Shown: in pieces, positions 7,899-17,343 of the stretch | Layout: each line of letters opens with the position of its first letter | How positions within the stretch are numbered: the first letter of the stretch is position 1 | Assembly (NCBI GenBank): GCA_031552845.1 | Contig: JAVBMC010000011.1 | Coordinates: forward strand, 26,116 to 90,115 | Reading direction: 5' to 3' | Length of the DNA stretch: 64,000 nt | From: JAVBMC01 sp031552845 | GTDB taxonomy: Bacteria > Verrucomicrobiota > Kiritimatiellia > RFP12 > DVOR01 | Translations under genes and position numbers: made by a program | Notes under the pieces: model-generated | Told to the model about the DNA's origin: nothing | What the model saw: only the letters and a program-made list of their open reading frames with translations | The model's database searches: none

Positions 7899-9785
7899 TT
7901 ATTCTCCGCCCATCCGCTTGACGAAGTTGCCGTCGAACGTAAAGTAGGCAACGCCGCCAAGTTTGGACTGCTCGGCAAAACGGGCTTGCGCGGCCATGCC
8001 TTTGGCGTCCAGCTGGCTTTCGTCTGCGGAATAGCCGATACCCGCCATAATCTTCGCGGGATTCTCAACGCCTTTCACACAGCTCTCAACCATGGATTCA
8101 AAGCCGTAAGTGGTGTTGGAGTAAATCATCGGGCAGACAAATTCAAGCAAGTCTTCTTCCAGCCATGCCGCCCAATCCTGTCCGCGGCGAAGCGCAGACT
8201 CCGGCGTGGGGAATACCGCAGCCGACAATTCGCATTTGGGATTCATGCGCTGGACTTCCTCGCGGGCGGCTTTAACGAAAGATGTCACAAGGCTCTTCTT
8301 GGCTTCGGAGCCTTCGTTCGGGAAGCGCACGTAGTCTAAATGAATGCCGTCAACACCACGGTAAACCAGAGCTTTAATGCCATCAATCACCAGCGCGGAG
8401 TGTTCTTTTTCAAACATGCCGAGGCTCTTGGTGTCCGCTGCCCAGCAAATGACCCAAGCATGCACCTTGAGGCCATGTTTGCGGCCTGCATCCAGCAACG
8501 CCTTCAGGCTTTCGTCCTTGTGCGTGGGAACATCACGCGAGGTGACATCACGCCCTTTGAGTTCAAAGAACACGCGTTTGCCTGTCTGCAGATTGACAAA
8601 GACATCCGTCAATCCTGATCGTTTGAACTCGGCAAAGCAGGCATCCCATCCGCCCGGCACGCCGGAGTAAGGGCGATCAATCCAAACACCGGTGCGGCCA
8701 AAGCGGGGCACGTTCACATGGTCGCTGGTCACGCCAAAGATGCGGGACGACGTAATCATGCGGGGCGCCAGCTTTTTAACAATCGCTTCAAACATCTCCA
8801 CCGCTTCGACAGACGGTAACGGTGGCAGATGAGAGAACCATGCGCCCGAGGATACCAGTGCGCAGGCAGGCGTACCATCAGTCCAAACGGCAAATGGTTT
8901 GTTATCCTTATCCAACGGCTCCACGGGCATCAGATTATTGGTCGGTGCGGGGACAAGCAGTTTTTTACTCGGCACTTGCATGGCATCCCACAGCTTGCCG
9001 GACGGCGCGGCGCGGTAGGGGAATAAACGGATGCCCATAGCTTCTGCTAAGCGCGGATCGCTTTGATAGAACATCATCAGCTTGCCTCCGCCTTGAACAT
9101 ACTTCCGTAGCTGAGTGACGTGCTTGGGGATCAGTTTTTCAACGTACGGCACAGCAACCAAGTCATAGCGGTCTAACGTGGCGATGTCCGACGTAATGAC
9201 AGACTGCACGCCGGCACGGGCGAGGGACTTGCGCAGGCGGTTCGCACAATCAAGGGTCGTCCAAGATTCGTCGAAGGTTAACAACGCCGTTTTGGGCGTC
9301 GCGAAATCAAAACCGTTCCAAAACACTTTGGCAGGAATCACCAGATCTTTCCGCCAAAAAGAGAGGCGGAGGGTTTTGGAATCAGCCCAGTCGAAGGGAC
9401 GGCCTGCGTCATCCCGAAACGCCGTCGCAGGACAGATGGCCCGATAGGTGTGGTTGCCGACTTCTTCAATATCCGGCTGTAACGTGCCCCACTTGCCTTT
9501 GGCATTCAGGTGAACAGTCAGTCCCGTCAAGACGACAGGCTGCTCTGTGGTGAAGGTCAGCATCATGATGCTGGCCTTTGGCACGACTTTGATGTCGTAG
9601 TCGCGGTAAACCCGGTCGGGCTTTTCGTCGAAGGGCAGGACAATCTCGAATGCCAGAGGCTGCGACCCCAACGCGAGTGCGCAAAATGCCTGCACGCAGA
9701 CCAGCCAAAAGACGGACGCCAGCTTGAACAACGGAGTTAATCCGTAACGAGGTGAATGCCCCTGTCGACTTTGCACGCTAAACAT
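7899..9785 (-). CDS. Secreted family-10-like glycosyl hydrolase (GHL10) with GATase-like domain
   Basis: Exported protein of 628 residues. The start at 9785 is chosen because GGGGGAGGTG lies just upstream and a signal peptide follows (FKLASVFWLVCVQAFCALALG). After an N-terminal beta-sandwich region there is a class-I-glutamine-amidotransferase-like alpha/beta domain (about residues 170-330: LTFDESWTTLDCANRLRKSL to MMFYQSDPRLAEAMG). The C-terminal half is a GHL10 TIM barrel (GVWIDRPYSG, HAWVICWAAD, DGIHLDYVRFPNEG, VCPMIYSN). GHL-type barrels accompany polysaccharide export systems, for example the C-terminal domain of PgaB. Next to the TPR-deacetylase-barrel gene, a role in trimming an exported polymer is plausible but inferred. 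Confidence 0.75.
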   Translation of the reverse strand: MFSVQSRQGHSPRYGLTPLFKLASVFWLVCVQAFCALALGSQPLAFEIVLPFDEKPDRVYRDYDIKVVPKASIMMLTFTTEQPVVLTGLTVHLNAKGKWGTLQPDIEEVGNHTYRAICPATAFRDDAGRPFDWADSKTLRLSFWRKDLVIPAKVFWNGFDFATPKTALLTFDESWTTLDCANRLRKSLARAGVQSVITSDIATLDRYDLVAVPYVEKLIPKHVTQLRKYVQGGGKLMMFYQSDPRLAEAMGIRLFPYRAAPSGKLWDAMQVPSKKLLVPAPTNNLMPVEPLDKDNKPFAVWTDGTPACALVSSGAWFSHLPPLPSVEAVEMFEAIVKKLAPRMITSSRIFGVTSDHVNVPRFGRTGVWIDRPYSGVPGGWDACFAEFKRSGLTDVFVNLQTGKRVFFELKGRDVTSRDVPTHKDESLKALLDAGRKHGLKVHAWVICWAADTKSLGMFEKEHSALVIDGIKALVYRGVDGIHLDYVRFPNEGSEAKKSLVTSFVKAAREEVQRMNPKCELSAAVFPTPESALRRGQDWAAWLEEDLLEFVCPMIYSNTTYGFESMVESCVKGVENPAKIMAGIGYSADESQLDAKGMAAQARFAEQSKLGGVAYFTFDGNFVKRMGGE

Positions 9786-9831
9786 CAAACACCTCCCCCT
9801 GTTGCCAATCATACGTCGGCAAATGCCGCTT

Positions 9832-10233
9832 TTACTCCCAAATATACTCGTCCGAGTTCTTCTGCTGGATATCATCTACCACGCCGGTCGGCGTCAGTTG
9901 ACGGAAAGCCAGTAAGGTCTTTTCCTTCGGACGTGCCGCTTGAGCATCATCCGGCGCGGTCACAACCGGCGGCGAAGCAGGATCATCAAACTTCTGGGGC
10001 TCAACAGGCGTAGCAGAGAACGGGTCGCTGATTTTTACCTTAAGAGCGTCTTCCGCATCGGCCTGGCGTTGAGCTTCCATCGCTTCAGCAGCGGCTTCGT
10101 CCGGCGTCTTACGGGTGTGGAACAGGCTCTTATAGAATGCCATCAGCAAGAAGAAGGCCCCCAACCCCCCAGCGATCAAGGCAATGCTGGACATCGGCAC
10201 ACTCATAAGGCTAGCCATTGGTAATGGAAGCAT
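9832..10233 (-). CDS. Small single-pass membrane protein
   Basis: Hypothetical protein of 133 residues. The start at 10233 is chosen for the AAGGAGG seven bases upstream, inside the end of the ATPase gene, giving a 23-bp overlap and probable translational coupling. One transmembrane segment (about residues 15-33, IALIAGGLGAFFLLMAFY) is followed by a charged, Ala/Glu/Pro-rich cytosolic-looking tail. No family recognised. Coupling to an ExeA-like ATPase suggests it may be its membrane partner, much as GspB partners GspA/ExeA; that is inference from position and topology only. Confidence 0.6.
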   Translation of the reverse strand: MLPLPMASLMSVPMSSIALIAGGLGAFFLLMAFYKSLFHTRKTPDEAAAEAMEAQRQADAEDALKVKISDPFSATPVEPQKFDDPASPPVVTAPDDAQAARPKEKTLLAFRQLTPTGVVDDIQQKNSDEYIWE

Positions 10234-11080
10234 TGTTGCCCTCCTTCTCAACTAAAACAAGACTTTGGTCGAGGCCGGTATCGCTCGCGGCCTGGCGGAT
10301 AATATCAGCAGATATTTGATTGACCTGTGCAGCGTAACCCAGCATCAAAGCCGTGTCGCACAGGTGGTTGATATTGCGGGGAACCCCGCCGCTCCACCGA
10401 TAGACCTCAGCCAACGCATCTTGCGAAAAAATCCAAATATCGCCTTCAGCGGCACGCACCCGGAACTGGACGTATTCCAGAGTCTGGTTTTCATCCAACG
10501 GCGCAATCACCCAATCCAGCTGCACGCGGCGGCGCAGGGATTCGTACGCGTTGACCGTTTCGCGCAGTTTGTCGCTGCCGGCCAACACGAGCGTGAACAA
10601 CGGCTGTTCGCGTTCATTGGTGCTGGATATCCGCAAGTTACACAGGTAGTGGGCGAAGTAACAGCCCTCATCCTGTCCTAAATATTGGGCTTCGTCAATC
10701 AACAGCAGTGAGCGTTGAAGATTTTTGCCTGACTGACAGTGCACTTGCAATAGCATCAGCGCATCCGAAAGCGACTGCACCGGTTCCAATACACCCAACG
10801 AACGCAACAAAAAACGCGCCATCGGCAACGTGCCGCCGGGAATGGCATCCATGCGGATGACCGGCAGGCGCGTTTGTTTGGCATGACGGGCGAGCAGCTC
10901 CAACGTTAACGACTTGCCCACGCCGAACGCGCCGCTTAACATACCGGCAACGCGTCCTTCGTTGACAAGAAACACCAATCGCGCCAAGCCTTCTTGGTGC
11001 GACGGCGTCATGTAAACCAAATGGTCTTCTACGACGTTAAGAAACGGGAGCTCTTTGAGATTCCAATAATGTTGATACAT
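10211..11080 (-). CDS. ExeA/GspA-like AAA ATPase (XrtA-associated-ATPase-like)
   Basis: AAA+ ATPase of 289 residues. The typical ExeA opening (MYQHYWNLKELPF) is followed by a Walker A at residues 50-57 (GAFGVGKS) and a Walker B LLLIDEAQYL; SLRRRVQLDW is the arginine-finger region. Relatives include GspA/ExeA of type II secretion and the ExeA-like ATPase found in exosortase/exopolysaccharide loci. Unlike full GspA there is no C-terminal membrane helix or peptidoglycan-binding domain; the overlapping next gene could supply the anchor. Lies 25 bp after the KaiC-like gene in the exopolysaccharide cluster. Confidence 0.78.
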   Translation of the reverse strand: MYQHYWNLKELPFLNVVEDHLVYMTPSHQEGLARLVFLVNEGRVAGMLSGAFGVGKSLTLELLARHAKQTRLPVIRMDAIPGGTLPMARFLLRSLGVLEPVQSLSDALMLLQVHCQSGKNLQRSLLLIDEAQYLGQDEGCYFAHYLCNLRISSTNEREQPLFTLVLAGSDKLRETVNAYESLRRRVQLDWVIAPLDENQTLEYVQFRVRAAEGDIWIFSQDALAEVYRWSGGVPRNINHLCDTALMLGYAAQVNQISADIIRQAASDTGLDQSLVLVEKEGNNASITNG

Positions 11081-11105
11081 ATGAGCTTACACGCGGAATA
11101 AACGA

Positions 11106-11939
11106 CTACGATGAACGGCGGATAACGTCAGAGAAGCGGATTTGGGAGGTCGGCCGTGCCGGAGCTGCCTTGTCTGCAGAGGGTTCCGCAGCGCGGAATC
11201 CAGGTTGGGCAACAGGAGCTTGAGCAGCAGGAGCCGCAGAGGCAGGACGTCCCTCTTGCACTACAACAATTCCGCGGCCCGGCACAAAGTCAATCGCCTG
11301 CGGAATCGAAACGCCGCCGGACGCGCCTAAGTACTTGGTGACGCAGAACGTCTTGTTTTTATTTTCTTTGTTTTCCAACGAAATCACGACAGGGCTGAAT
11401 TCAGCCAAGTGTTTCTTCAGCAGGAACGCCGCATTCGAAGCCGGCTTCGGCAAAGTCATCAGGGTCGAAACGCCCAAGCGCTCCAGAGCATGCACGAAGG
11501 AATAGACGTGCTCTGCAATACGCGAGGTCGGCTGTACGACAACCCAAGGCAATACCGTATCCAGAATGACCCGCGAAATTGCATGCGTTTCGATCACATC
11601 CTGCAATTCCACGAACGCATCAGGCGGCAGCATGACGTTGCTGGAAGCTCCGGAGGCACCCAGCAGACCGGCGTACTCCAAAAGCGTCAGCTGTTCACGA
11701 TGCACGGCCGACGAGAAGTCAAACCCGTAACTGGCACCGATAATCAGTGTGTCTTTCGCCAATGTGTCGGAGAGGAGCAGGACTTTCTCGTCGTTCTGCA
11801 ACCCTTCTTCCGCAAAGTGGTAACCGACCACCGATTTCTCCGTACCATGGCGGCCGATGCACAGCACCTGACGCCCGCGGTAGACACCGCCGAATTCCTC
11901 GTCAAAGAAGGAAATGCCCAAACCAATTTTATCGATCAT
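11106..11939 (-). CDS. KaiC/RadA-like RecA-superfamily protein with altered Walker A
   Basis: Protein of 277 residues with a KaiC-like RecA fold at about residues 1-225 and a disordered Ala/Pro-rich tail ending in SDVIRRSS. The opening DKIGLGISFFDEEFGGVYRGRQVLCIG is the classic KaiC-like start. The Walker A reads GRHGTEKS (29-36): Glu34 replaces the glycine that normally precedes the lysine, so nucleotide binding may be altered. A Walker-B-like strand is present (AISRVILDTVLPW). It starts four bases after the receiver-domain gene ends, so the two are certainly co-transcribed and may work together in signalling. Function otherwise unknown. Confidence 0.65.
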   Translation of the reverse strand: MIDKIGLGISFFDEEFGGVYRGRQVLCIGRHGTEKSVVGYHFAEEGLQNDEKVLLLSDTLAKDTLIIGASYGFDFSSAVHREQLTLLEYAGLLGASGASSNVMLPPDAFVELQDVIETHAISRVILDTVLPWVVVQPTSRIAEHVYSFVHALERLGVSTLMTLPKPASNAAFLLKKHLAEFSPVVISLENKENKNKTFCVTKYLGASGGVSIPQAIDFVPGRGIVVVQEGRPASAAPAAQAPVAQPGFRAAEPSADKAAPARPTSQIRFSDVIRRSS

Positions 11940-11942
11940 GGC

Positions 11943-12305
11943 TTACCCCAATGTCTCTTTCACGATATTGCGAATGAACGCAAGCTCGAATGGTTTACTT
12001 AAAAATGCCCGAACCTTTCCTTCACGGGCGAATGTTTCCAGTTCCGGTGTCGGAGCACCCGAAATCAGTACCAACGGAGTCGCGCCGACTGCGGCGGCAA
12101 GTTGGCCAACCCAGTCCACAACAGTAGGCGGGCTGTCAGGCAGACGGATGTCGGCAATGACCATGCCATAACCGCCTTGAGCGATCTTGGTGCGCGCCTC
12201 AGCAGCCGTCTCGGCCGTATCGGGTTCGTGCCCGAAACGTTCGATCAGCTTACTCAGATACGAGCGGATCGTTTCTTCATCGTCAACAACCAAAATGCGA
12301 GCCAT
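11943..12305 (-). CDS. Stand-alone response-regulator receiver domain
   Basis: Receiver (CheY-like) protein of 120 residues without an output domain. The start at 12305 (MARILVVDDEE) is fixed by GGAGG upstream; earlier codons in frame do not fit the family. Acidic pair Asp8-Asp9, phospho-acceptor Asp52 (VIADIRLPD), switch Ser82 and Lys104 (SKPF) are all present, so it should be phosphorylatable. No histidine kinase is in the window. Position between the exopolysaccharide fusion gene and the KaiC-like gene suggests post-translational control of polymer export. Confidence 0.88.
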   Translation of the reverse strand: MARILVVDDEETIRSYLSKLIERFGHEPDTAETAAEARTKIAQGGYGMVIADIRLPDSPPTVVDWVGQLAAAVGATPLVLISGAPTPELETFAREGKVRAFLSKPFELAFIRNIVKETLG

Positions 12306-12330
12306 AGCGTAATCCTCCTTCGTCTGCGTG

Positions 12331-15300
12331 TTAGAAATTATACGTGCCGCCGATACGGAAACTGTGATCGGCGTGCGATTGCAAGAACATCGTCCGTGCT
12401 TCAATGAACAAGTCGAACGTGTTCCAGAAGCGGCGGCTGAACGTCGCTCCAAAACCAACCGCGAGTTTCCAATTCTGCCCCCCGGACATCAAGTAGGGAT
12501 CATCACGGGTCTCTTCCTGCTGGAAGCCGGCCAATGCATCAAACATAAAGAAACTGCCCTCGTAAGCACGGCGGTAACGGAACACGCCGTACAAACGCTC
12601 GTCCCAATAAGGCGTCCAATAATAAATGCTCGGGTCGCTGGCCGAAGTAACCGCACCTAAGACACCGAACCACAGTCCCTTCTCGGCATCCATCTCCCAC
12701 ATCGACTCGGCCTCGGCATAGAACAACGCGTTATCGTCCTCGTAAATCCAATACTGACCGGTCATGTTCAGCTGCCATGTATCGGATATCTTGTAGATGC
12801 CGTTAAAGCCGACTGAATTATACGTCAGCAAGTGCGAAGCCGTCGGTACCAAGTCATGAATGAAGTAGGCACGCATGGTCAACGTTTCCATCGGATAGAA
12901 CGTCACGCCGATGTCGCCGATAAACTCATTGTCTTTGATTTTAAACGGCGGATCATCCCACATGAACTCTTCAATCTGATGCTCCGTATCATTCCAGAAG
13001 ACCGGATCGCTCTTGTTCTTATTGACAGCAAATTTCGCCTGCCCAAAGGACAACGACAGGATTGTTCCTGATGAGAAGAGGTACGACCAGCGTGCCCGCC
13101 AATCATCGCGATCAGCCTTCCACGTATAATGATCACTCAAATACTGCTGATTGTCCGTGAGTGTCGAAAGACTGCCGGGATAGTAATCAAGGTTGGCATG
13201 CAAAATCGTAGGCGACTGCTTGATGCGGCTCCAGAAATATTCGGCACTCAATGTCGAACGTTGATTGATCGCCAAGCCGCCCATCACCCCATACCGGGTG
13301 ACTTCGTACTCATCGTTCGCCTTGGTGTTCCAAAGTTCCGCACCGAGGTAAGGACTACGCAACGCCAGCCAAGGACGGTCATCTTCATCGTTTAGGAGAT
13401 TAGCCTGCTCTTGCGGCATAGAGGAAGAACCGCCAGCCCCCATCATGCGTTGTTCAGGCGAATATGTGTCTTGACCGCTATATGAAACCGCCGTAGACTC
13501 TTCTTGGCTCGCGGCGTCGGCATCCCGCTCGACATCACGCAAGATATCCAACCCGCTACGCACATAGGGGCGTTCCGGACGGTAAGGCTTGTTAGTAAAG
13601 TGCGCATGCGTCTGCAATTCAAGTTCACGCACCAAATCAGCAGGATACCCTTCCTGAGCCATCAGCGCAATCATTTCACGTGCCAAATGAGGCTTGTTCA
13701 ACATGTAAGCAATTTCGATCCTGAACTTGCGCATCATGAACAACGGATGATTGACATAGGCGGCATTCACGACATCAGCGCCTTCATCAAACCATTCCGG
13801 CTCATAACGGGCGCACGTCAGCGGGTCGGTGTCATGGAACGTATAGCCGCTGGCCGTTTGCACAAACCCAACCCTGTAACCGCTCCACGCGGCTTCTGTC
13901 AAAATACTTTTCACAGGATCGATGGTCGTCGAGATGTTGCACCCTTCTGTCTGCCCGACGTCGCCAAACGGATAAGCCACCATCGGCACCGGACAATCAT
14001 AATCCTTCATATTTTCCGCCAGGCGCTTCCGGCTGAATCTGAAGTTATTGCGCATACGGCGATCCCACTCATTCATGGACTCCAACCGTTGCTTCTCTTC
14101 CAAATAAATTCGATTCGGCAACGCATGCCTGAGGTGCTCAAGCGTTTCATCAATCGGCAACAGCTCATGCGCATCTTCCAAGTGGCTGCCGATGATCCAG
14201 TTGCCGCTCTTGGCAAACTCCAAAACCTCATCCCAACCGGCTACAGAGGGTTGATACTCGTCTTGCGGCTTGGTAATCACAAACATGCCGAAGGGTACCC
14301 CGAGTTCACGGGCAACCTCGCCCCCCAACTGAAACGCGGTCCGAATACCATCGTCAAACGTCACAGCCACATACTTCTTCTGAATCGGCTGATCCAACTC
14401 GGCATCTTCAACCTCATTAGCGGCCGCGGCACTGCTGCGCGCCTCACCCATAAACTGATAATAAATGGAATCTATGACGCGCGCCAGCCAAGGCCGGGGC
14501 TGGTGTTTTTTATTCTTTTTCTGAGCGGCTTCCCGACGCTCGGCAAATACCTTCTGTATCTTCGGAATGTCGGCAGGTGAAATCAATTCAAAACCGCTCT
14601 CCTTCAACGCCGTCACATGCGCAAACAAGCGGCGGGAAGAGGTTACCGGCATCCAATCTGACTCCGTCATTTGATGGTAAAGCAATGTCAAAACACCGCC
14701 GTGCGAGACCGTATCCTCCATCTTATCCAACATGCTCAAAGCCTGAGTATATTCACCACGCCGGAATGCCACGCGCGCCAACTGATAAAACCGCATCGGA
14801 TCCTTGCTTCCGAAACCTTTATAGCGATCCGCAATAATCTGCTCCGCCAGCTCGTGCTCATCCTTCACAAGCGCAATCTCAAACAGCAAGTCCTTAGCGA
14901 AGATGTTGTGGACGTTTTCCGAGACTAAAACCTCATTTAAAACCTTGCGGGATGTGTCGAATGATCTGATTTGGAACAAATTGGCCGCATAGTGCAACCG
15001 ATAGTCAATATTGGCAGGATCCTCCACAGTCGCCAGACGCAGCTGCTCAATAATGTTTCTGATGCTGTAGGGTTTATCTCTTGACCGTTCATTAACCCGC
15101 TTGCAACGCGCGGCGATGCGGACGCGCAATGAAGCGCGAACCTTGTCATCATCCGTTGTTTCCAAAAGTTTCTCCAAACGGACAATGGTTTCTTCCGGAC
15201 GGTCTGAGAGATCAGCCAGATCAGCACGCAACGTCATCGCACGCAGGTTCGTGGGGTCCATCTCAAGAATCTGCGAGCACAGCTCATCGGCACGCTCAAG

Positions 15301-16185
15301 CTCGCCGACATTCAGCTCAACAATCGCCAACTCAAGTAACATGCGAGGCTGATCCGGAAATTCAGAAACGATCCGGCGCCAGATTTCAGCGGCTTCGTCG
15401 TACTCATTATTATGCACCAGTAACTGCGCCAAGTTAATCCAAACGTCGTAACGGTCCGGGTCATCCCTCACAAGATCCCGGAAGACGCGCTCAGCTTCCT
15501 TCATCTTACCCACACGCAACAGATTCTGTGCAAACCAGAAACGCAGGTCATACTGCTCCGGATTCAGGCGGATCGACTTGCGGAAGTATCCATCTGCCTT
15601 CAACCACTCTTTATGAAGAATAGCCGCCTGCGCGAGCAGGTTGTAGGGCATGACATTGTTCGGCATCAGCTTCAGGAAGCGTTCCCACAATTCAATGGCA
15701 ATCGCCTCTTCATTGATACGCCAATAAGCCCAGCCCAAGCCCTCCCAGCCGGATGTCAAAGAAGGGTCCAACGATACTGCCTCCTCGAGATAAGGAATGC
15801 AGCGCACGTATTCTTTCTCATTGAATAGCAAAAGCCCCTTGGTCAGCATCGCCGTCGGCAATGCGATATTCACGTCGCCTTGCTCGCGGATTTCCTCGAG
15901 GGCTTGCTCGCGCATCGCGGGGGTCATCGTCCGGCGGGTGCCCGACATGACGTCTTCAATCTCACTGACAATCGCCGTCGTATTTTTCGCTTGGTCTGCC
16001 GATGCGGCAACTTCATCTTTCAGCGCCTGACGGGCGGCATCCGCAACATCCATTGCAGCATCTTCAGCCTCTGCCACAACGGCTTTGCCGGCAGAAACAG
16101 CATCGTCCTGCGCTCGAGAGCACAGGACAAAACACATCACTACGGCGGATGTCAGCCCAATCAACTGGCAGAAACGATTTTTCAT
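12331..16185 (-). CDS. Fusion of TPR domain, NodB polysaccharide deacetylase and outer-membrane beta-barrel (PgaB/PgaA-like)
   Basis: Large exported protein of 1284 residues. A signal peptide (GLTSAVVMCFVLCSRAQ) is followed by an Ala/Glu-rich linker, then a run of TPR repeats at about 105-490 (SLTSGWEGLGWAYWRINEEA, PYNLLAQAAILHKEW and others). A NodB deacetylase domain spans about 495-800: TFDDG with Asp611-Asp612, metal-site His668 and His673 with the five-residue spacing used by PgaB, and YPFGD. The C-terminal region from about 920 is an alternating, aromatic-rich beta-barrel ending in Phe, as outer-membrane proteins do. In PNAG systems PgaA (TPR plus barrel) and PgaB (deacetylase) are separate proteins; here both functions appear in one chain. 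Inferred role: deacetylate and export a polysaccharide. Confidence 0.82.
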   Translation of the reverse strand: MKNRFCQLIGLTSAVVMCFVLCSRAQDDAVSAGKAVVAEAEDAAMDVADAARQALKDEVAASADQAKNTTAIVSEIEDVMSGTRRTMTPAMREQALEEIREQGDVNIALPTAMLTKGLLLFNEKEYVRCIPYLEEAVSLDPSLTSGWEGLGWAYWRINEEAIAIELWERFLKLMPNNVMPYNLLAQAAILHKEWLKADGYFRKSIRLNPEQYDLRFWFAQNLLRVGKMKEAERVFRDLVRDDPDRYDVWINLAQLLVHNNEYDEAAEIWRRIVSEFPDQPRMLLELAIVELNVGELERADELCSQILEMDPTNLRAMTLRADLADLSDRPEETIVRLEKLLETTDDDKVRASLRVRIAARCKRVNERSRDKPYSIRNIIEQLRLATVEDPANIDYRLHYAANLFQIRSFDTSRKVLNEVLVSENVHNIFAKDLLFEIALVKDEHELAEQIIADRYKGFGSKDPMRFYQLARVAFRRGEYTQALSMLDKMEDTVSHGGVLTLLYHQMTESDWMPVTSSRRLFAHVTALKESGFELISPADIPKIQKVFAERREAAQKKNKKHQPRPWLARVIDSIYYQFMGEARSSAAAANEVEDAELDQPIQKKYVAVTFDDGIRTAFQLGGEVARELGVPFGMFVITKPQDEYQPSVAGWDEVLEFAKSGNWIIGSHLEDAHELLPIDETLEHLRHALPNRIYLEEKQRLESMNEWDRRMRNNFRFSRKRLAENMKDYDCPVPMVAYPFGDVGQTEGCNISTTIDPVKSILTEAAWSGYRVGFVQTASGYTFHDTDPLTCARYEPEWFDEGADVVNAAYVNHPLFMMRKFRIEIAYMLNKPHLAREMIALMAQEGYPADLVRELELQTHAHFTNKPYRPERPYVRSGLDILRDVERDADAASQEESTAVSYSGQDTYSPEQRMMGAGGSSSMPQEQANLLNDEDDRPWLALRSPYLGAELWNTKANDEYEVTRYGVMGGLAINQRSTLSAEYFWSRIKQSPTILHANLDYYPGSLSTLTDNQQYLSDHYTWKADRDDWRARWSYLFSSGTILSLSFGQAKFAVNKNKSDPVFWNDTEHQIEEFMWDDPPFKIKDNEFIGDIGVTFYPMETLTMRAYFIHDLVPTASHLLTYNSVGFNGIYKISDTWQLNMTGQYWIYEDDNALFYAEAESMWEMDAEKGLWFGVLGAVTSASDPSIYYWTPYWDERLYGVFRYRRAYEGSFFMFDALAGFQQEETRDDPYLMSGGQNWKLAVGFGATFSRRFWNTFDLFIEARTMFLQSHADHSFRIGGTYNF

Positions 16186-16203
16186 TAAAACACGCGGGGT
16201 CTC

Positions 16204-16965
16204 TTACTTTGCGGGAGTCCAATACGCTTTGATGAGAGCCGCGGCCACGTGCGCCGCACCATCTGCACTCAGATGGATGCCATCAGGCTCACGCACCGTC
16301 AACACGGTTCCATCGGGATTCATCACATACGAAACAAATCTGCCGGGCTTACGTGCCACAACGGGCCCCATCTCAAACAACTCCACCTTCCCGGGGCGCT
16401 TTGCCGCCTCGGCGCTCGCAATAGCATTGATCCGCAAAGCATTCTTTTGGTGCGTTGGATCCTTCATATCCGGCAGCTGCAGCCAAATCAGATGCTTCGC
16501 CCCGCCATTCACAACCACATCCATCACCTTGCCAACGCGCGAAGCATACTCAGCCGTCCACTCCGGTGAATCCGTGTTGATCTTACGCCCGGCGGCATCC
16601 TGCAGCACTTGGTAGTCGTTCGCACCCAAAGTAATCACAACAACCTGCGGCTTCTTTTCAGCCATCACTTCAGACAAACGGGTCACCCAGTCAAACGCAT
16701 CCGAACGCGCCAGACCGGAACCCAACGATGTCAGGGAGGACGCCTCCACGCCATCAATCTGGGCCAACTGCCGTTCCATCGCCTGGCTCAACAGCCGCAT
16801 CATCGAGTCGCCCGCCATCAGCACCGGGCTCCGCTCTTCTGCCGGCAAAGCTTGGATTTGCGCCTTAATCGGCACAGCCCGCGCCGCCTTCTTCACAGTC
16901 GACTGTGCCTCAACGGACATCACCGCCGCACACACACACAATAAACTAAACGCGATAGACTTCAT
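16204..16965 (-). CDS. Secreted SGNH/GDSL-family protein (DUF459-like, AlgX/AlgJ-type role)
   Basis: Exported SGNH hydrolase-fold protein of 253 residues. The start at 16965 is chosen for GGAGAG upstream and a clean signal peptide (MKSIAFSLLCVCAAVMSVEAQ). Block I is AGDSMMR with catalytic Ser54, block III is GAND, and block V is DGIHLS with the catalytic Asp-His pair. The order and the spacing resemble DUF459 proteins. Located two genes after an MBOAT acyltransferase, it fits the periplasmic partner that completes O-acetyl transfer to a polymer, as AlgX/AlgJ do for alginate, or alternatively an esterase. Direction of the reaction is not decided by sequence. Confidence 0.75.
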   Translation of the reverse strand: MKSIAFSLLCVCAAVMSVEAQSTVKKAARAVPIKAQIQALPAEERSPVLMAGDSMMRLLSQAMERQLAQIDGVEASSLTSLGSGLARSDAFDWVTRLSEVMAEKKPQVVVITLGANDYQVLQDAAGRKINTDSPEWTAEYASRVGKVMDVVVNGGAKHLIWLQLPDMKDPTHQKNALRINAIASAEAAKRPGKVELFEMGPVVARKPGRFVSYVMNPDGTVLTVREPDGIHLSADGAAHVAAALIKAYWTPAK

Positions 16966-16987
16966 GATGTTCTCTCCTAACACTACA

Positions 16988-17320
16988 CTAGTTTGAACCG
17001 CCGCCCATTGGCTTACCAACGGCGGACTTTAAAACATTCGCCTGCGCCGGAACCCGATCATTCACCCACGCGCCGGCAGATGATTCCACCGCGCGCCGAA
17101 AACACAGGCCATACGATACCTCGGACACCTTTGCAACCGGCGTAGCCAACTTAATGTACAACCCACGCCAATCAAAAGCCCCCTCCTCGGTATACTTCAG
17201 CCCCTCGGCCATTTTCAGGAAGTACCCGCCGTTTAACAGCAACATCAGAACACCAAACAAGACAACTCCGCAAGCCGCCTTGCCAACGCTCAAACCGTTA
17301 CTAATATCACATTCCTTCAT
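16988..17320 (-). CDS. Small single-pass protein between MBOAT and SGNH genes
   Basis: Hypothetical protein of 110 residues with one transmembrane helix at about 15-34 (ACGVVLFGVLMLLLNGGYF) and a short outer domain. It lies 23 bp after the MBOAT gene and 22 bp before the SGNH gene. No family recognised. By position it may be an accessory to the acyl-transfer pair. Confidence 0.6.
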   Translation of the reverse strand: MKECDISNGLSVGKAACGVVLFGVLMLLLNGGYFLKMAEGLKYTEEGAFDWRGLYIKLATPVAKVSEVSYGLCFRRAVESSAGAWVNDRVPAQANVLKSAVGKPMGGGSN

Positions 17321-17343
17321 AATAACCCGAACGAAACACGCCT

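Noticed and set aside
13504..14580. A 358-codon plus-strand ORF
   Set aside because: Lies wholly inside the TPR-deacetylase-barrel gene on the opposite strand and looks like reverse-complement protein.
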